DNA of 64,000 nt from Brumicola pallidula DSM 14239 = ACAM 615 (GCF_000428905.1 NZ_AUAV01000025.1:1-64000); one strand, 5' to 3'; positions 43,375 to 53,349 are shown, numbered from the stretch's first letter. Translations and numbers: made by a program. The notes: a model not told the origin generated them from the letters alone.

Positions 43375-45990
43375 TTGTCTCAAATAATCGTTAAAAAGCG
43401 CTTGGATTATCAAGCGCCTAGTTATCTCATCAATGAAGTAGATTTGGTTATAGAACTTGATCCAACTGAAACTATTATCACTTCAACTTTGCAATTTGAA
43501 ACTGCGTCTATTCCTATCGACACTGATCAGCACAAACCAGCTGCACGAGACCTAATTTTAGATGGTGAGAATATAAAGCTGATAAGCATTACGCTCAATG
43601 GTAATGCATTCACTCACTATCATATTGAAGATGGAAAGCTCACTATTGCGCAGGCTGAGCTCGCAAACCTCACCCATTTTACATTGGTTGTCAAAAATAG
43701 TATTGATCCAAGTAATAATGCAACATTGGAAGGGCTGTATCTATCGAACGCGGCCTATTGCACACAATGTGAAGCTGAAGGTTTTCGCAAAATCACTTAC
43801 TTTTTAGACCGCCCAGATGTGTTGTCTATTTATACGGTGACGATTATAGCTGACAAAAGCGCATTTCCTCACGTTCTTTCAAATGGGAATTTACTTGAAG
43901 AGTATGATTTAAGTGATGAGAAAAAGTTAGTTAAATGGCATGACCCATTTAAAAAGCCTTGTTATTTGTTTGCACTAGTTGCAGGCGATTTTGACAAGCT
44001 AAGTGATTCATTTACAACAATGTCTGGTCGTAAGGTGAAACTAGAGTTGTTTGTGGATAAAGGCAAAAAATCTCAAGGTCATCATGCATTAGCGTCTTTG
44101 AAAAAGGCGATGAAGTGGGATGAGGATGTTTATGGACTGGAATACGATCTTGATATTTTTATGGTCGTGGCTGTCGATTTCTTCAACATGGGCGCAATGG
44201 AAAATAAGGGCTTAAATGTTTTTAATAGTAAATTCGTATTAGCCGATCCTAGCATTGCAACAGATAACGATTTCTTTAATATTGAATCGATCATTGGACA
44301 CGAGTACTTTCATAATTGGACAGGAAATAGAGTAACCTGTAGAGACTGGTTTCAGTTAAGTTTAAAAGAAGGCTTAACTGTTTTTAGGGACCAACAGTTT
44401 TCTGCCGATATGTTTAGCTACTTAGCGACTCGTATTAGTCAAGTAAAGGTGATGCGAGAAAATCAATTTGCTGAAGATGCTAGCCCTATGAGCCATCCTA
44501 TCAGACCAGATGAAGTTATACAGATGAATAACTTCTATACAGTAACTGTTTATAACAAAGGCGCTGAAGTAATAAGAATGCTGCATACGCTGCTGACTAC
44601 TGACGGTTTTAGACGTGGCATGGATTTGTATTTTGAACGACATGATGGACAAGCAGTAACTTGCGATGATTTCGTGAATGCGATGCAAGATGCAAATGAG
44701 GTTAATCTTGACCACTTTAAGTTATGGTACTCACAGTCAGGTACACCAAGAGTTAAGGTGCAAAAAACATCGGAAAATGGCGCAGATAAGTTAACGTTTA
44801 CTCAGCGAACTCTACCGACAACCGATCAGGCAGACAAACAAGCAGTTTACCTGCCAATAAAAATGGAATGCCTGCATAGGTCTGGAAGCAAGATTGACCT
44901 CAAATTAAGCAACGATACATTTGTACTGGACTCGGCAAGTGCAACACTAGCGGTAAGCAGTCAAGATTTCGTACCTGTGTTATTAAGCGATTTTTCTTCA
45001 CCAGTTATGCTTGATTATCCCTATTCATTGGATGACTTATTGCTGATCATGACGCATGCTTCAAGTGATTATTCAAAATGGGATGCAAGCCAAGCCTTTT
45101 ATTCGGCGCTAATACGTCAGCTGTATGACGATAAAGATACTGAGGTTTCAGCGCAGATATGGCGTAAGCTTGAAACCGCATTACAGCAAGCTCATGATAA
45201 CTTCGAGCTATTAAATGAGATGCTAACAATACCTAGCATAGAAACATTAACCCAGGGCATTGAACAAACAGAGCCGCTTAAACTTTCTGTTGCTCGTTCT
45301 CACTTTCTTAACTATTTACAGCAAAATTTGCATGGATTTTTAAAAGGTATTGTTGCTAACATTGAGCAACAAAAATATGAATATACAAAAATGCAAGTAA
45401 ATGAAAGGCGCTTAAGAAGTGCTGTTTTGCAGTTACTGAGCTATTCAAAGAGTGTTGATGTCAAGGACCAATTAGCACAGCAGTTTGCTACTGCAGACAA
45501 CATGACTGATAAACTAAATACATTGAAAGCGGCTCAAATATACTCAGTTGAGTTATTTGAGAAATTGATGGTAGATTTTGAACAAGAGTACGCTGACAAC
45601 GCAGTGGTCATGGATAAATGGTTCGCTCTGCATGCAACCACGAACAGCAGTGATATCCTTGCTAAATTAACGCTACTAGCAAGTCATCGACAATTCAATA
45701 TTAAAAACCCAAATAAAGTCAGATCGCTAGTCGGTAGTTTTGCGGTTTACAATACCGAGGGTTTTCATGCGCTGGATGGCAGCGGATATCAATTCTTAAC
45801 TGATTATTTGATTGAGCTTGATGTACTAAATCCGCAAATTGCAGCAAGACTAGTTACCCCGCTTATACAATACAAAAAGTTTGCGAAGATGCATCAAGAC
45901 TTGATGACCATGCAATTAAAAAGATTGCTTAGTCGCCCTAATTTAAGTAAAGATTTATATGAAAAAGTAAGTAAAAGTTTAGCTCACTAG
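43375..45990 (+). CDS. pepN: Aminopeptidase N
   Basis: This 871-residue M1 zinc aminopeptidase matches E. coli PepN in length (870). The substrate-binding motif GAMENKGLN precedes the zinc site HEYFHNW (His309, Glu310, His313) with the third ligand Glu332 in SLKEGLTVF. It acts in the cytosol as a general peptidase. Translation starts at TTG 43375 with AAGGA seven bases upstream, two bases after the nhaC stop; no ATG lies nearby. A frame with such tight spacing suggests that it shares a transcript with the two transporters even though it is a housekeeping gene. Confidence 0.95.
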   Translation: MSQIIVKKRLDYQAPSYLINEVDLVIELDPTETIITSTLQFETASIPIDTDQHKPAARDLILDGENIKLISITLNGNAFTHYHIEDGKLTIAQAELANLTHFTLVVKNSIDPSNNATLEGLYLSNAAYCTQCEAEGFRKITYFLDRPDVLSIYTVTIIADKSAFPHVLSNGNLLEEYDLSDEKKLVKWHDPFKKPCYLFALVAGDFDKLSDSFTTMSGRKVKLELFVDKGKKSQGHHALASLKKAMKWDEDVYGLEYDLDIFMVVAVDFFNMGAMENKGLNVFNSKFVLADPSIATDNDFFNIESIIGHEYFHNWTGNRVTCRDWFQLSLKEGLTVFRDQQFSADMFSYLATRISQVKVMRENQFAEDASPMSHPIRPDEVIQMNNFYTVTVYNKGAEVIRMLHTLLTTDGFRRGMDLYFERHDGQAVTCDDFVNAMQDANEVNLDHFKLWYSQSGTPRVKVQKTSENGADKLTFTQRTLPTTDQADKQAVYLPIKMECLHRSGSKIDLKLSNDTFVLDSASATLAVSSQDFVPVLLSDFSSPVMLDYPYSLDDLLLIMTHASSDYSKWDASQAFYSALIRQLYDDKDTEVSAQIWRKLETALQQAHDNFELLNEMLTIPSIETLTQGIEQTEPLKLSVARSHFLNYLQQNLHGFLKGIVANIEQQKYEYTKMQVNERRLRSAVLQLLSYSKSVDVKDQLAQQFATADNMTDKLNTLKAAQIYSVELFEKLMVDFEQEYADNAVVMDKWFALHATTNSSDILAKLTLLASHRQFNIKNPNKVRSLVGSFAVYNTEGFHALDGSGYQFLTDYLIELDVLNPQIAARLVTPLIQYKKFAKMHQDLMTMQLKRLLSRPNLSKDLYEKVSKSLAH

Positions 45991-46033
45991 TAGAGTTCTT
46001 AAGTTTTATTTTTGAAAGAGTGATGTAAACGCA

Positions 46034-46258
46034 ATGAAACGCTATTTGTTTACAATTAAGCTGTCGTATTTGGAATGCGAAAGTTTGTATTTAACAACGG
46101 TAACAACAGTGATTGTTACCGCAACTACAGGAGAAAGGGTGCGGCTCCCTTCAATTAGTTTGCGGCCATTTATTGAGCCAACTGGTATAAATGGTAGTTT
46201 TTGTTTAACCATAAACAAGGAGAATAAAATTCAATCATTTGAAAGAGTGAGTGGTTAA
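46034..46258 (+). CDS. DUF2835 family small protein
   Basis: This 74-residue protein matches the DUF2835 pattern: aromatic-rich start KRYLFTIKLSYLEC, a central YLTTVTTVIVTATTGERVRLP, and SLRPFIEPTGINGSF followed by ENKIQSFERV. Family members are single-domain proteins of unknown function common in marine gammaproteobacteria. It is predicted cytosolic and all beta. It lies 43 bp after pepN with a weak GAG-type ribosome-binding site, so it may depend on read-through from pepN. Function unknown. Confidence 0.75.
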   Translation: MKRYLFTIKLSYLECESLYLTTVTTVIVTATTGERVRLPSISLRPFIEPTGINGSFCLTINKENKIQSFERVSG

Positions 46259-46385
46259 AAATGTAACATAATTGTTGTTTTTAAGTGCTTTTATTGCAAA
46301 TTTTGTCAACTGGTACGATTTGTTCTTGCGATTGACTTAAAATGATGTAATGATTTTGTTAATAGTTTACGTATTACTAGAAAAG

Positions 46386-46402
46386 TATCGCATTAAGCGA
46401 TA
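46386..46402 (+). promoter_or_regulatory. Short hairpin in the DUF1302 gene leader
   Basis: TATCGC and GCGATA flank ATTAA, ending five bases before the ribosome-binding site CGGAG. A leader hairpin here could influence ribosome access or mRNA stability. It is small and may be incidental. Confidence 0.35.
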
Positions 46403-46422
46403 GTTCCGGAGAATGTAAGAAC

Positions 46423-48504
46423 ATGACAAACAAGCCTCGCATATTTAAAAAGTCTTCAATTGCCATGGGTGTTGCTGCGCTGTTAGCTGCAACATCTCAA
46501 GGCGCTAATGCTGCCAATTGGGATTTTGGTGATTTATCAGTAACGTTCGATTCAAATTTCACACTTGCTACCAGCATAAGAACCGAAGAACGTGACTTCA
46601 ACCTTATTGGCCACAGTAACCAACCAAGTCTCAACTGGACTGGTTATAATGCGGCAACAAATGTTATTTATCCTTCGGCAGACGTTTGGGCATTGACTGA
46701 TGGAGCTTATTCATCAAACGGTGACCTTGGTGACCTGTCTTACGATGAAGGCGACGCTTTTTCAACTCAATTTGTAGGTCTACACGAATTAGAAGTCGCT
46801 TATGGCGATTTTGGTTTTTTCGCTCGTGGCTACTATTTCTATGATTTTGAAAATTCAGATAATGATCGCGCATACTCGAATCCTATATCAGGCAACGTTG
46901 CTGATCCGTGCAGAGATAAGGAAGCATCTGACCAATTGTGTAAAGATTTTAGATTATTAGACGCATTTGTATATGCTGACTTCTATGTCGGTGAAATGCC
47001 GGTTTCTTTACGTCTTGGTGACCAAGTCGTAAGCTGGGGTGAAAGTACTTTTATTCAACATGGCATCAATACGACTAACCCAGTTGATGTAACTCGTGCC
47101 CGTGCACCCGGTGCTGAGCTGAAAGAAGTATTCATCCCGGTGGGCATGTTATTTGGTTCAGTTGGTTTGACTGATACAGTAAGCCTGTCAGCGTATTATC
47201 AATATGAATGGGAACGTTCATTACTCCCCGTTGCTGGCAGTTACTTTGCTGCTAACGATTTTGCGGGTGAGGGCGGTTCATTTAATAACATTCAGTTAGG
47301 TTTCACAGGTAACCCCGATATCGACGCTGAGACCTTAATTGAACAGTTAAATCTATTAGGTTCGGCGCTTCAATCGGGTGCAAACCCAGCCGCAATCGGT
47401 GCAGCTTACCTTGCGTATCCTACGAAGGTTGCAGTCAGAGACCAAGGTGATGCGGCGCATAATGATGCCGACGATCAAGGCCAATATGGCGTTAAAGTCT
47501 CGTGGTTCGCAAGTGACTTAAACGAAACTGAATTTAGTTTTTATCATATTAATTATCACAGCCAACGCCCACTAGTAGCGGGTGTGACGTCTGATTTTAG
47601 ACCAGAGGCAATTGCTGCTGATCTAGCATTACTGGCGTCTCCGGGCGGTTTAACACGAGATAATCTGACTGATTTAAATGCATTTACAAAAGCACGTTTT
47701 GATTATCCTGAAGACATTAAATTATATGGTGTTAGTTTTAACACTACTGTTGGTGAAACTGCATTCGCCGGTGAGTTCGCTTACCGCGTTGATGAGCCTT
47801 TACAAATTGATGATGTTGAATTGCTTTACACTGGTATGCCTGAACAGTTAGCAAATGCAGGTTTAAGGCCAGATCTTGCGGGTATTTCTCAGTTAAACAA
47901 TATAGGCAGAAACGTAGGTCCAGGTGAAACTGCAGCAGGTTTCTTATTGTCAGATACTTGGCAAGCACAAATGACTGCATCACATATTTTTGGTCCAAAG
48001 TTTGGTACCGATAACTTAATACTGTTGGGTGAAGCGGGTTACGTGAAAGTGCTGGACTTCCCAGACCCTAGCATTATAAGACTAAACGCTCCGGGCACAG
48101 CTAGAACAGCTTCTTTAGAACCTGTGTTGGACGGTGCTGGCAATATTATAAGCGACAGAGCCGGATTACATACAGGTTTGTCTGATGGACCAGAAACAAA
48201 TCCATTCGCCTCTTCGGGTGCGTGGGGATATCGTTTATTAGCAGTAGCTGATTATAATAATATTTTTGCGGGTATTAATTTACGTACAAGAGCGACATTC
48301 TCGCATGACGTAAATGGTACAACGCCGGATCCATTATTTTTATTTTTGGAAGACAGAAAATCAGCAAACATAGGGTTTACGTTTGATTATTTAAGTAAGT
48401 GGTCTGCTACAGCCTCGTACAGTACTTTTTGGGGTGGAATAGGCACAACAAACGTGCTTTCAGACAGAGACTTCGTATCTTTCAATATTAAATACGCAAT
48501 TTAA
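46423..48504 (+). CDS. DUF1302 family outer-membrane protein
   Basis: This 693-residue protein has a signal peptide (to about ANA30) and alternating beta-strand sequence through to a final aromatic-rich strand (FVSFNIKYAI), consistent with an outer-membrane barrel. The DUF1302 hallmark lies near residues 196-225: LRLGDQVVSWGES, then HGINTTNPVDVTRARAPG. It is first in a four-gene cassette with DUF1329, YCF48-like and RND genes, spaced 10, 54 and 5 bp. Such cassettes recur in Pseudomonas and marine bacteria and have been linked, loosely, to hydrophobic compound or lipid handling (recalled, not checked). A specific substrate cannot be given. Confidence 0.85.
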   Translation: MTNKPRIFKKSSIAMGVAALLAATSQGANAANWDFGDLSVTFDSNFTLATSIRTEERDFNLIGHSNQPSLNWTGYNAATNVIYPSADVWALTDGAYSSNGDLGDLSYDEGDAFSTQFVGLHELEVAYGDFGFFARGYYFYDFENSDNDRAYSNPISGNVADPCRDKEASDQLCKDFRLLDAFVYADFYVGEMPVSLRLGDQVVSWGESTFIQHGINTTNPVDVTRARAPGAELKEVFIPVGMLFGSVGLTDTVSLSAYYQYEWERSLLPVAGSYFAANDFAGEGGSFNNIQLGFTGNPDIDAETLIEQLNLLGSALQSGANPAAIGAAYLAYPTKVAVRDQGDAAHNDADDQGQYGVKVSWFASDLNETEFSFYHINYHSQRPLVAGVTSDFRPEAIAADLALLASPGGLTRDNLTDLNAFTKARFDYPEDIKLYGVSFNTTVGETAFAGEFAYRVDEPLQIDDVELLYTGMPEQLANAGLRPDLAGISQLNNIGRNVGPGETAAGFLLSDTWQAQMTASHIFGPKFGTDNLILLGEAGYVKVLDFPDPSIIRLNAPGTARTASLEPVLDGAGNIISDRAGLHTGLSDGPETNPFASSGAWGYRLLAVADYNNIFAGINLRTRATFSHDVNGTTPDPLFLFLEDRKSANIGFTFDYLSKWSATASYSTFWGGIGTTNVLSDRDFVSFNIKYAI

Positions 48505-48514
48505 GGACGTAGTA

Positions 48515-49882
48515 ATGATTAAAAAACTAGGTTTAATAACGGCAGGACTTGCTTTAGTCCTTTCTAGTCAAGTAGTTTTAGCAAAAGTATCTCAGGCTGA
48601 AGCTGACAAGCTAGGCAATGAATTAACGCCACTGGGTGGAGAAAGAGCGGGTAATGCTGACGGTTCGATTCCTGCTTGGACGGGTGGTATTACCGAATTA
48701 CCAGAGGGCTACACGCCGGGTAGTTTTCATATCGACCCTTTTGCTAGCGACAAAGTGTTATTTACTATCACAGCCCAAAACTATAAAGAATATGCAGAAT
48801 TTCTAAGTGACGGTCAGCAAAGGTTGTTCGAAACTTACCCTGATACTTACAAGATGCCAGTTTATCAGACTCGTCGCTCAGCAAGTAATCCTCAAAGTGT
48901 TTACGATGCAACTAAAGCAAATGCGATTCGAGCAGAATTACTTGATGGTGGTAATGGTATAAAGGGAGCTGCAGTGGGTGTTCCTTTTCCTATTCCTAAG
49001 AATGGTTTGGAAGCAATCTGGAACCATACATTGAGATATCGCGGTGAAGCGGTTCAACGAAATGGCGGACAAGCTGCAGTAACCGCTAGTGGTGCTTTTA
49101 ATGTTATCGGTTTTGATGAGCAATTAATGATCAAATACTCCGAAAAAGGCACAACACCAGAGTCGTTGAGTGAAGAGAATATTCTATTTAAATTTAAGCA
49201 GAGCGTAACGAGCCCAGCTAGACTTGCTGGTACCGCATTACTAGTTCACGAAACTGTTGACCAGGTGAAAGAGCCACGTCAAGCATGGACTTATAACACC
49301 GGACAGCGTCGTGTTCGTCGTGCACCAAACATAGCATACGATGCACCAGGTACAGCAGCAGATGGCTTAAGAACGACAGATGATTTCGATATGTATAACG
49401 GTTCACCAAATCGTTACAATTGGGAATTAAAAGGTAAGAAAGAACTATATGTCGCTTATAATAACTATGCATTGCATAGTGATGCGGTTTCGTATGAGGA
49501 TATTCTAAAGCCAGGCCATGTTAATCCTGATTTAACTCGTTTTGAAAAACACCGCGTTTGGGTAGTTGAAGCGACATTAAAGGAAGAGTATCGACACGTT
49601 TATCAGAAGCGTACTTTCTATTTAGATGAAGACAGCTGGCAAATTCAAGTTGCTGATATGTATGATAACCGTGGTGAATTATATCGTGTCGCTATTGCTC
49701 ATGGTGTAAACTACTACGAGGTGCCAACTCACTGGTCTACATTAGATGTATATCATGATTTAAATTCTCGTCGTTATTTGGCGATCGGTTTGGATAATGA
49801 AGAACAAATGTATGACTTCAGTATCAAACCAGACGATCGCGCATTTACGCCACAAGCTCTAAGGCGAGAAGGCAAGAGATAA
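48515..49882 (+). CDS. DUF1329 family periplasmic protein
   Basis: This 455-residue protein has a signal peptide (to about VLA23) and then the DUF1329 signature LGNELTPLGGERAGNADGSIPAWTGG in broken form (about 33-58). Later landmarks are GVPFPIPKNGLEAIWNH and RYNWELKGKKELYVAYNN. The fold of the family is described as LolA/LolB-like, a lipid-carrying half-barrel; I recall this and did not verify it. It is ten bases behind the DUF1302 gene, and the two families almost always occur together. A periplasmic shuttle between an inner-membrane RND protein and the outer-membrane DUF1302 barrel is a reasonable hypothesis. Confidence 0.87.
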   Translation: MIKKLGLITAGLALVLSSQVVLAKVSQAEADKLGNELTPLGGERAGNADGSIPAWTGGITELPEGYTPGSFHIDPFASDKVLFTITAQNYKEYAEFLSDGQQRLFETYPDTYKMPVYQTRRSASNPQSVYDATKANAIRAELLDGGNGIKGAAVGVPFPIPKNGLEAIWNHTLRYRGEAVQRNGGQAAVTASGAFNVIGFDEQLMIKYSEKGTTPESLSEENILFKFKQSVTSPARLAGTALLVHETVDQVKEPRQAWTYNTGQRRVRRAPNIAYDAPGTAADGLRTTDDFDMYNGSPNRYNWELKGKKELYVAYNNYALHSDAVSYEDILKPGHVNPDLTRFEKHRVWVVEATLKEEYRHVYQKRTFYLDEDSWQIQVADMYDNRGELYRVAIAHGVNYYEVPTHWSTLDVYHDLNSRRYLAIGLDNEEQMYDFSIKPDDRAFTPQALRREGKR

Positions 49883-49893
49883 AACAAAAACAG

Positions 49894-49921
49894 ACGGTTG
49901 GCTTAGCCAGCCGTTTTTTTT
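49894..49921 (+). terminator. Terminator between DUF1329 and YCF48-like genes
   Basis: ACGGTTGGC pairs with GCCAGCCGT (nine pairs, one G-U) around TTA and is followed by a long T-run. It sits inside the four-gene cassette, so it probably lowers expression of the last two genes relative to the first two. Confidence 0.9.
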
Positions 49922-49936
49922 AATTACGGTGAATAA

Positions 49937-50980
49937 ATGATTTCAAATTTTAAAAAGGCCTCTTTAGCAGGCCTTATGGTTTTCAGCGCAATAGTGTCTG
50001 CTAATAATTCATATCAGGCTCCGTTAGTTAAAGAGTCACTTCTACTTGATATCGCGATTGGCGATAATATTTTAATAGTAGGTGAAAGAGGGCATGTTTT
50101 AACGGGTACAACAGAGCAAAACTTAACACAGGTTATAGTTCCCACTAAAACGACGTTAACAGCGGTTACTTTGTTCGCTCAAAACGCTTGGGCTGTAGGT
50201 CATGATGCTAGTATTTTGCATTCATCTGACGCCGGACAAACTTGGCAATTGCAACTGAGCATGCCAGAATTGGACCGTCCATTTCTGGATGTGTTTTTTA
50301 TGGATGAAAATACAGGTGTGGCTGTCGGTGCTTATGGTTTGTTTTATAGAACAATCGATGGCGGCACAACTTGGCAAAAAGAACTGCATGCATCAGTGCT
50401 CCCACAAGACGATATTGATTATTTAGACAGCATTAAAGACGAACCTGAATTTTACCAAGATGAACTGTCGTTTATTCTGCCGCATTTCAACCGACTTAGT
50501 TATGCTAACGGTAAGCTATACATGGCCGGTGAGGCTGGCTTATTAGCAGTAAGTACGGATTTTGGCCGTTCCTGGAAACGCTTTGACATAGCCTATAACG
50601 GCTCGTTTTTTGATATTCAAGAGACTAAAAATGGTCAACTTTTCGCGGTTGGTTTACGCGGAAATATATTCCTAGCAAATGATGATTCTAAAAAGTGGGA
50701 CAAACTTCAAACGTGTGTTACCACTTCATTAAATTCGATTGTGCTTGGCAACGATAAGAATATTTATATTACAGGGAATAACGGCGTTTTATTGTCACTA
50801 GATCAAACTAAAGTATCCGTTAATGAATACCATCCAGCCAACGATGAAGGGTGTGCAATACACATTTCAATCAAAAAGTTGAAAAATAATTTAAGTGATT
50901 CCATATTAAATGGTCTGGTAATTAACGACGCTATGCTTGCTGTGACAGCGTCAGGCATAAAGCAAATTGAGTTAAAGTAA
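49937..50980 (+). CDS. YCF48/BNR-repeat beta-propeller protein, exported
   Basis: This 347-residue protein has a signal peptide (about 1-22) and repeated propeller blades with Asp-box-like motifs: SSDAGQTWQLQL, TIDGGTTWQKEL and STDFGRSWKRFD. These resemble the YCF48/Hcf136 family used in photosystem II assembly but are widespread as periplasmic scaffolds. It has no photosynthetic context here. It follows an internal terminator and precedes the RND gene by five bases, so it is probably a partner of that protein. AGGTGA-like sequence lies before the ATG. Role inferred from association only. Confidence 0.83.
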   Translation: MISNFKKASLAGLMVFSAIVSANNSYQAPLVKESLLLDIAIGDNILIVGERGHVLTGTTEQNLTQVIVPTKTTLTAVTLFAQNAWAVGHDASILHSSDAGQTWQLQLSMPELDRPFLDVFFMDENTGVAVGAYGLFYRTIDGGTTWQKELHASVLPQDDIDYLDSIKDEPEFYQDELSFILPHFNRLSYANGKLYMAGEAGLLAVSTDFGRSWKRFDIAYNGSFFDIQETKNGQLFAVGLRGNIFLANDDSKKWDKLQTCVTTSLNSIVLGNDKNIYITGNNGVLLSLDQTKVSVNEYHPANDEGCAIHISIKKLKNNLSDSILNGLVINDAMLAVTASGIKQIELK

Positions 50981-50985
50981 TTAAT

Positions 50986-53307
50986 ATGACAAATTTCATC
51001 AACGCAATAGAAAAAGCAGTATTTCGTCACAGGATCGCAGTGATTGCTTTTTTCTCCTTAGTTACTCTATTTCTTCTATACAATGCTGCGCAGTTAAAAC
51101 TAGACGCCGGATTTGAGAAAAACATTCCACTCAATCATGAGTACATGCAAACATACATGAAGCATCGTCAAGATTTTGGTGGTGCCAATAATGTGCTTGT
51201 CTCAGTGTGTGATAAGCAAGGTAACATTTTTAATCAAAACTTTTTTGACACGTTTAAAAATGTTCATGATCAAGTATTTTTCATTAATGGGGTTAATAGG
51301 TCACTAGTTACCTCTTTATTCTCGCCTTCAACACGTTTCACCGAAATTGTTGAAGGTGGTTTTTCTGGCGGACCTGTCATACCAGCAGATTTTAATTCTT
51401 CAGATCCCGCTGCATTGGATTTAGTTCGTAAGAATATTGATAAAGCGGGTATCCTAGGCAGACAAGTCTCTAGCGATTTTAGCTGTGCCATGATAACAGC
51501 ACAGCTACTCGATATAGATCCTGAAACAGGATTACCATTAGACACATTAGCGATTGCTCAAGACCTCGAAACGCAACTTCGCGGCCTTTATGAAAATGAA
51601 GCAACGTCTGTGCACATCATTGGTTTTGCGAAAATGATAGGTGACGTAGCCGAAGGAGCAAAAGACGTTCTATTATTTTTTGCAATTGCTATCGCGATTA
51701 CTGCCATCATGGTTTTCTTCTTTTCAAAGTCGATTATGCTCACGTTTTTGCCTTTATTTTGTTCTATAGTCGCCGTGATTTGGCAATTAGGTTTATTAAC
51801 CTTACTTGGCTTTGGTTTAGATCCAATGTCTATTCTGGTTCCGTTCTTAGTATTTGCTATCGGCGTAAGTCACGGTGTGCAAATGATAAATGCGGTTGGA
51901 AAGAAAGTTTCTGCGGGCATGAATGTAAAGCTAGCATCGCAATTTGCGTTTCGAAGTCTACTCATCCCCGGTGGTATTGCATTGTTATCCGATACTGTTG
52001 GTTTTATGACCTTATTGGTTATCGATATTGGTATTATTAGGGAGCTCGCTATTACGGCCAGTATGGGTGTTGCCGTCATTATCTTAACCAATTTATTATT
52101 GTTACCGGTGTTGATGTCTTATGTGAAGGTATCCGATAAATATAAAGCTAAATTTGCTGAGGCAAGTGACAAACATGCAAAAACCTGGGAAATAGTTTCG
52201 AAATGCGCTAGTCCAAAAGTCGCAACCATTATTGTTGCAGTAACTGCAGTACTATTTGTTTTCGGTTTCATCCAGTCGCAAAAAATGAAAATTGGTGATT
52301 TACATGCTGGAGCACCGGCACTACATGAGGAGTCTCGCTACAATCAAGACACATTCTTAATTACTGATAAATTTGAAATTACGGTTGACTACATTTCGGT
52401 TATTGTCGAAACCAAAGTGGATGCTTGTACTGAGTTTGAGTACATGACAACAATGGATGAGTTTCAGTGGAAAATGGAGAATGTTGAGGGTGTGCAGTCT
52501 ACTATTTCACTGGCGTCAGTAGCTAAGCAGGTAAATGCAGGTTATAACGAGGGAAATCCTAAATGGGAAGTATTGCCACGAAATCAGGCGACGATGGTAC
52601 AGGCAATTTCTCGCATACCGACTTCAACAGGGCTATTAAATAGAAATTGTTCTGTTATGCCGATTATCTTGTTTATGCAAGACCACAAAGCTGAAACGAT
52701 TGAACGAATTGTTTCAGCCGTTAAAGAAGTCAGTCAAGAATATGCAACAGACGATATGCAATTTAAACTTGCTTCTGGTCCTGTCGGCGTAATGGCGGCA
52801 ACAAACGAAGCGGTAAAAGAGTCACAAGACCCAATGCTGTATTATGTCTTCGGAGCTGTGATTATATTATGTCTAATTAGTTTTAGATCATTGCGTGCTA
52901 CGTTAGCGGTGGTTATCCCGTTATATGTTGTTTCGGTTTTAGCGCAGGCATTAATGACATATTTGGATATTGGTTTGACTGTGTCAACGTTGCCTGTTAT
53001 TGCATTAGGTGTCGGTATTGGGGTTGATTACGGTATTTATATACTTTCCACCATGAATATAAAACTACGAGAGGGTCTTTCAGTTCAAGCTGCATACCTT
53101 GAGGCGTTGAAAGAACGTGGCAGTGCTGTATTGTTTACTGGTATCACACTGGCCATCGGCGTTAGCACTTGGGTGTTTTCAAGCCTCAAGTTCCAAATGG
53201 ACATGGGTATATTGTTAACCTTTATGTTTATTGTAAACATGTTAGGTGCAATCATTGTACTTCCGGCAATTGCTAGACTATTGTGGTTCAGATCGGTAGA
53301 AAAATAA
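50986..53307 (+). CDS. RND/MMPL-type inner-membrane exporter
   Basis: This 773-residue protein has the two-half RND architecture: one helix near residue 20, a periplasmic loop (about 40-220), five or so helices (about 225-385), a second helix near 415, another loop (about 430-620) and a final helix bundle. The signature GVGIGVDYGIYIL in the second bundle is the MMPL/HAE3-type proton-relay region. HAE3-type and MmpL proteins export lipids or hopanoids rather than drugs, supporting a lipid or hydrophobic cargo for this cassette. It is followed directly by a strong terminator. Confidence 0.88.
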   Translation: MTNFINAIEKAVFRHRIAVIAFFSLVTLFLLYNAAQLKLDAGFEKNIPLNHEYMQTYMKHRQDFGGANNVLVSVCDKQGNIFNQNFFDTFKNVHDQVFFINGVNRSLVTSLFSPSTRFTEIVEGGFSGGPVIPADFNSSDPAALDLVRKNIDKAGILGRQVSSDFSCAMITAQLLDIDPETGLPLDTLAIAQDLETQLRGLYENEATSVHIIGFAKMIGDVAEGAKDVLLFFAIAIAITAIMVFFFSKSIMLTFLPLFCSIVAVIWQLGLLTLLGFGLDPMSILVPFLVFAIGVSHGVQMINAVGKKVSAGMNVKLASQFAFRSLLIPGGIALLSDTVGFMTLLVIDIGIIRELAITASMGVAVIILTNLLLLPVLMSYVKVSDKYKAKFAEASDKHAKTWEIVSKCASPKVATIIVAVTAVLFVFGFIQSQKMKIGDLHAGAPALHEESRYNQDTFLITDKFEITVDYISVIVETKVDACTEFEYMTTMDEFQWKMENVEGVQSTISLASVAKQVNAGYNEGNPKWEVLPRNQATMVQAISRIPTSTGLLNRNCSVMPIILFMQDHKAETIERIVSAVKEVSQEYATDDMQFKLASGPVGVMAATNEAVKESQDPMLYYVFGAVIILCLISFRSLRATLAVVIPLYVVSVLAQALMTYLDIGLTVSTLPVIALGVGIGVDYGIYILSTMNIKLREGLSVQAAYLEALKERGSAVLFTGITLAIGVSTWVFSSLKFQMDMGILLTFMFIVNMLGAIIVLPAIARLLWFRSVEK

Positions 53308-53323
53308 TTTTGAGTAATTATCT

Positions 53324-53349
53324 AAAAAAAGGCCGTAAGGCCTTTTTTT
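53324..53349 (+). terminator. Rho-independent terminator after the RND gene
   Basis: AAAAAAAGGCC (53324-53334) pairs with GGCCTTTTTTT (53339-53349) around GTAA, 17 bp after the stop. The A and T tracts make it effective in both directions. Confidence 0.93.

Noticed and set aside
46664-47998. Minus-strand ORFs inside the DUF1302 gene
   Set aside because: Composition mirrors the sense gene and no start signals are present.
49937-50980. YCF48-like protein as evidence of photosynthesis
   Set aside because: No photosystem or pigment genes occur nearby, and this propeller family is common in non-photosynthetic proteobacteria.
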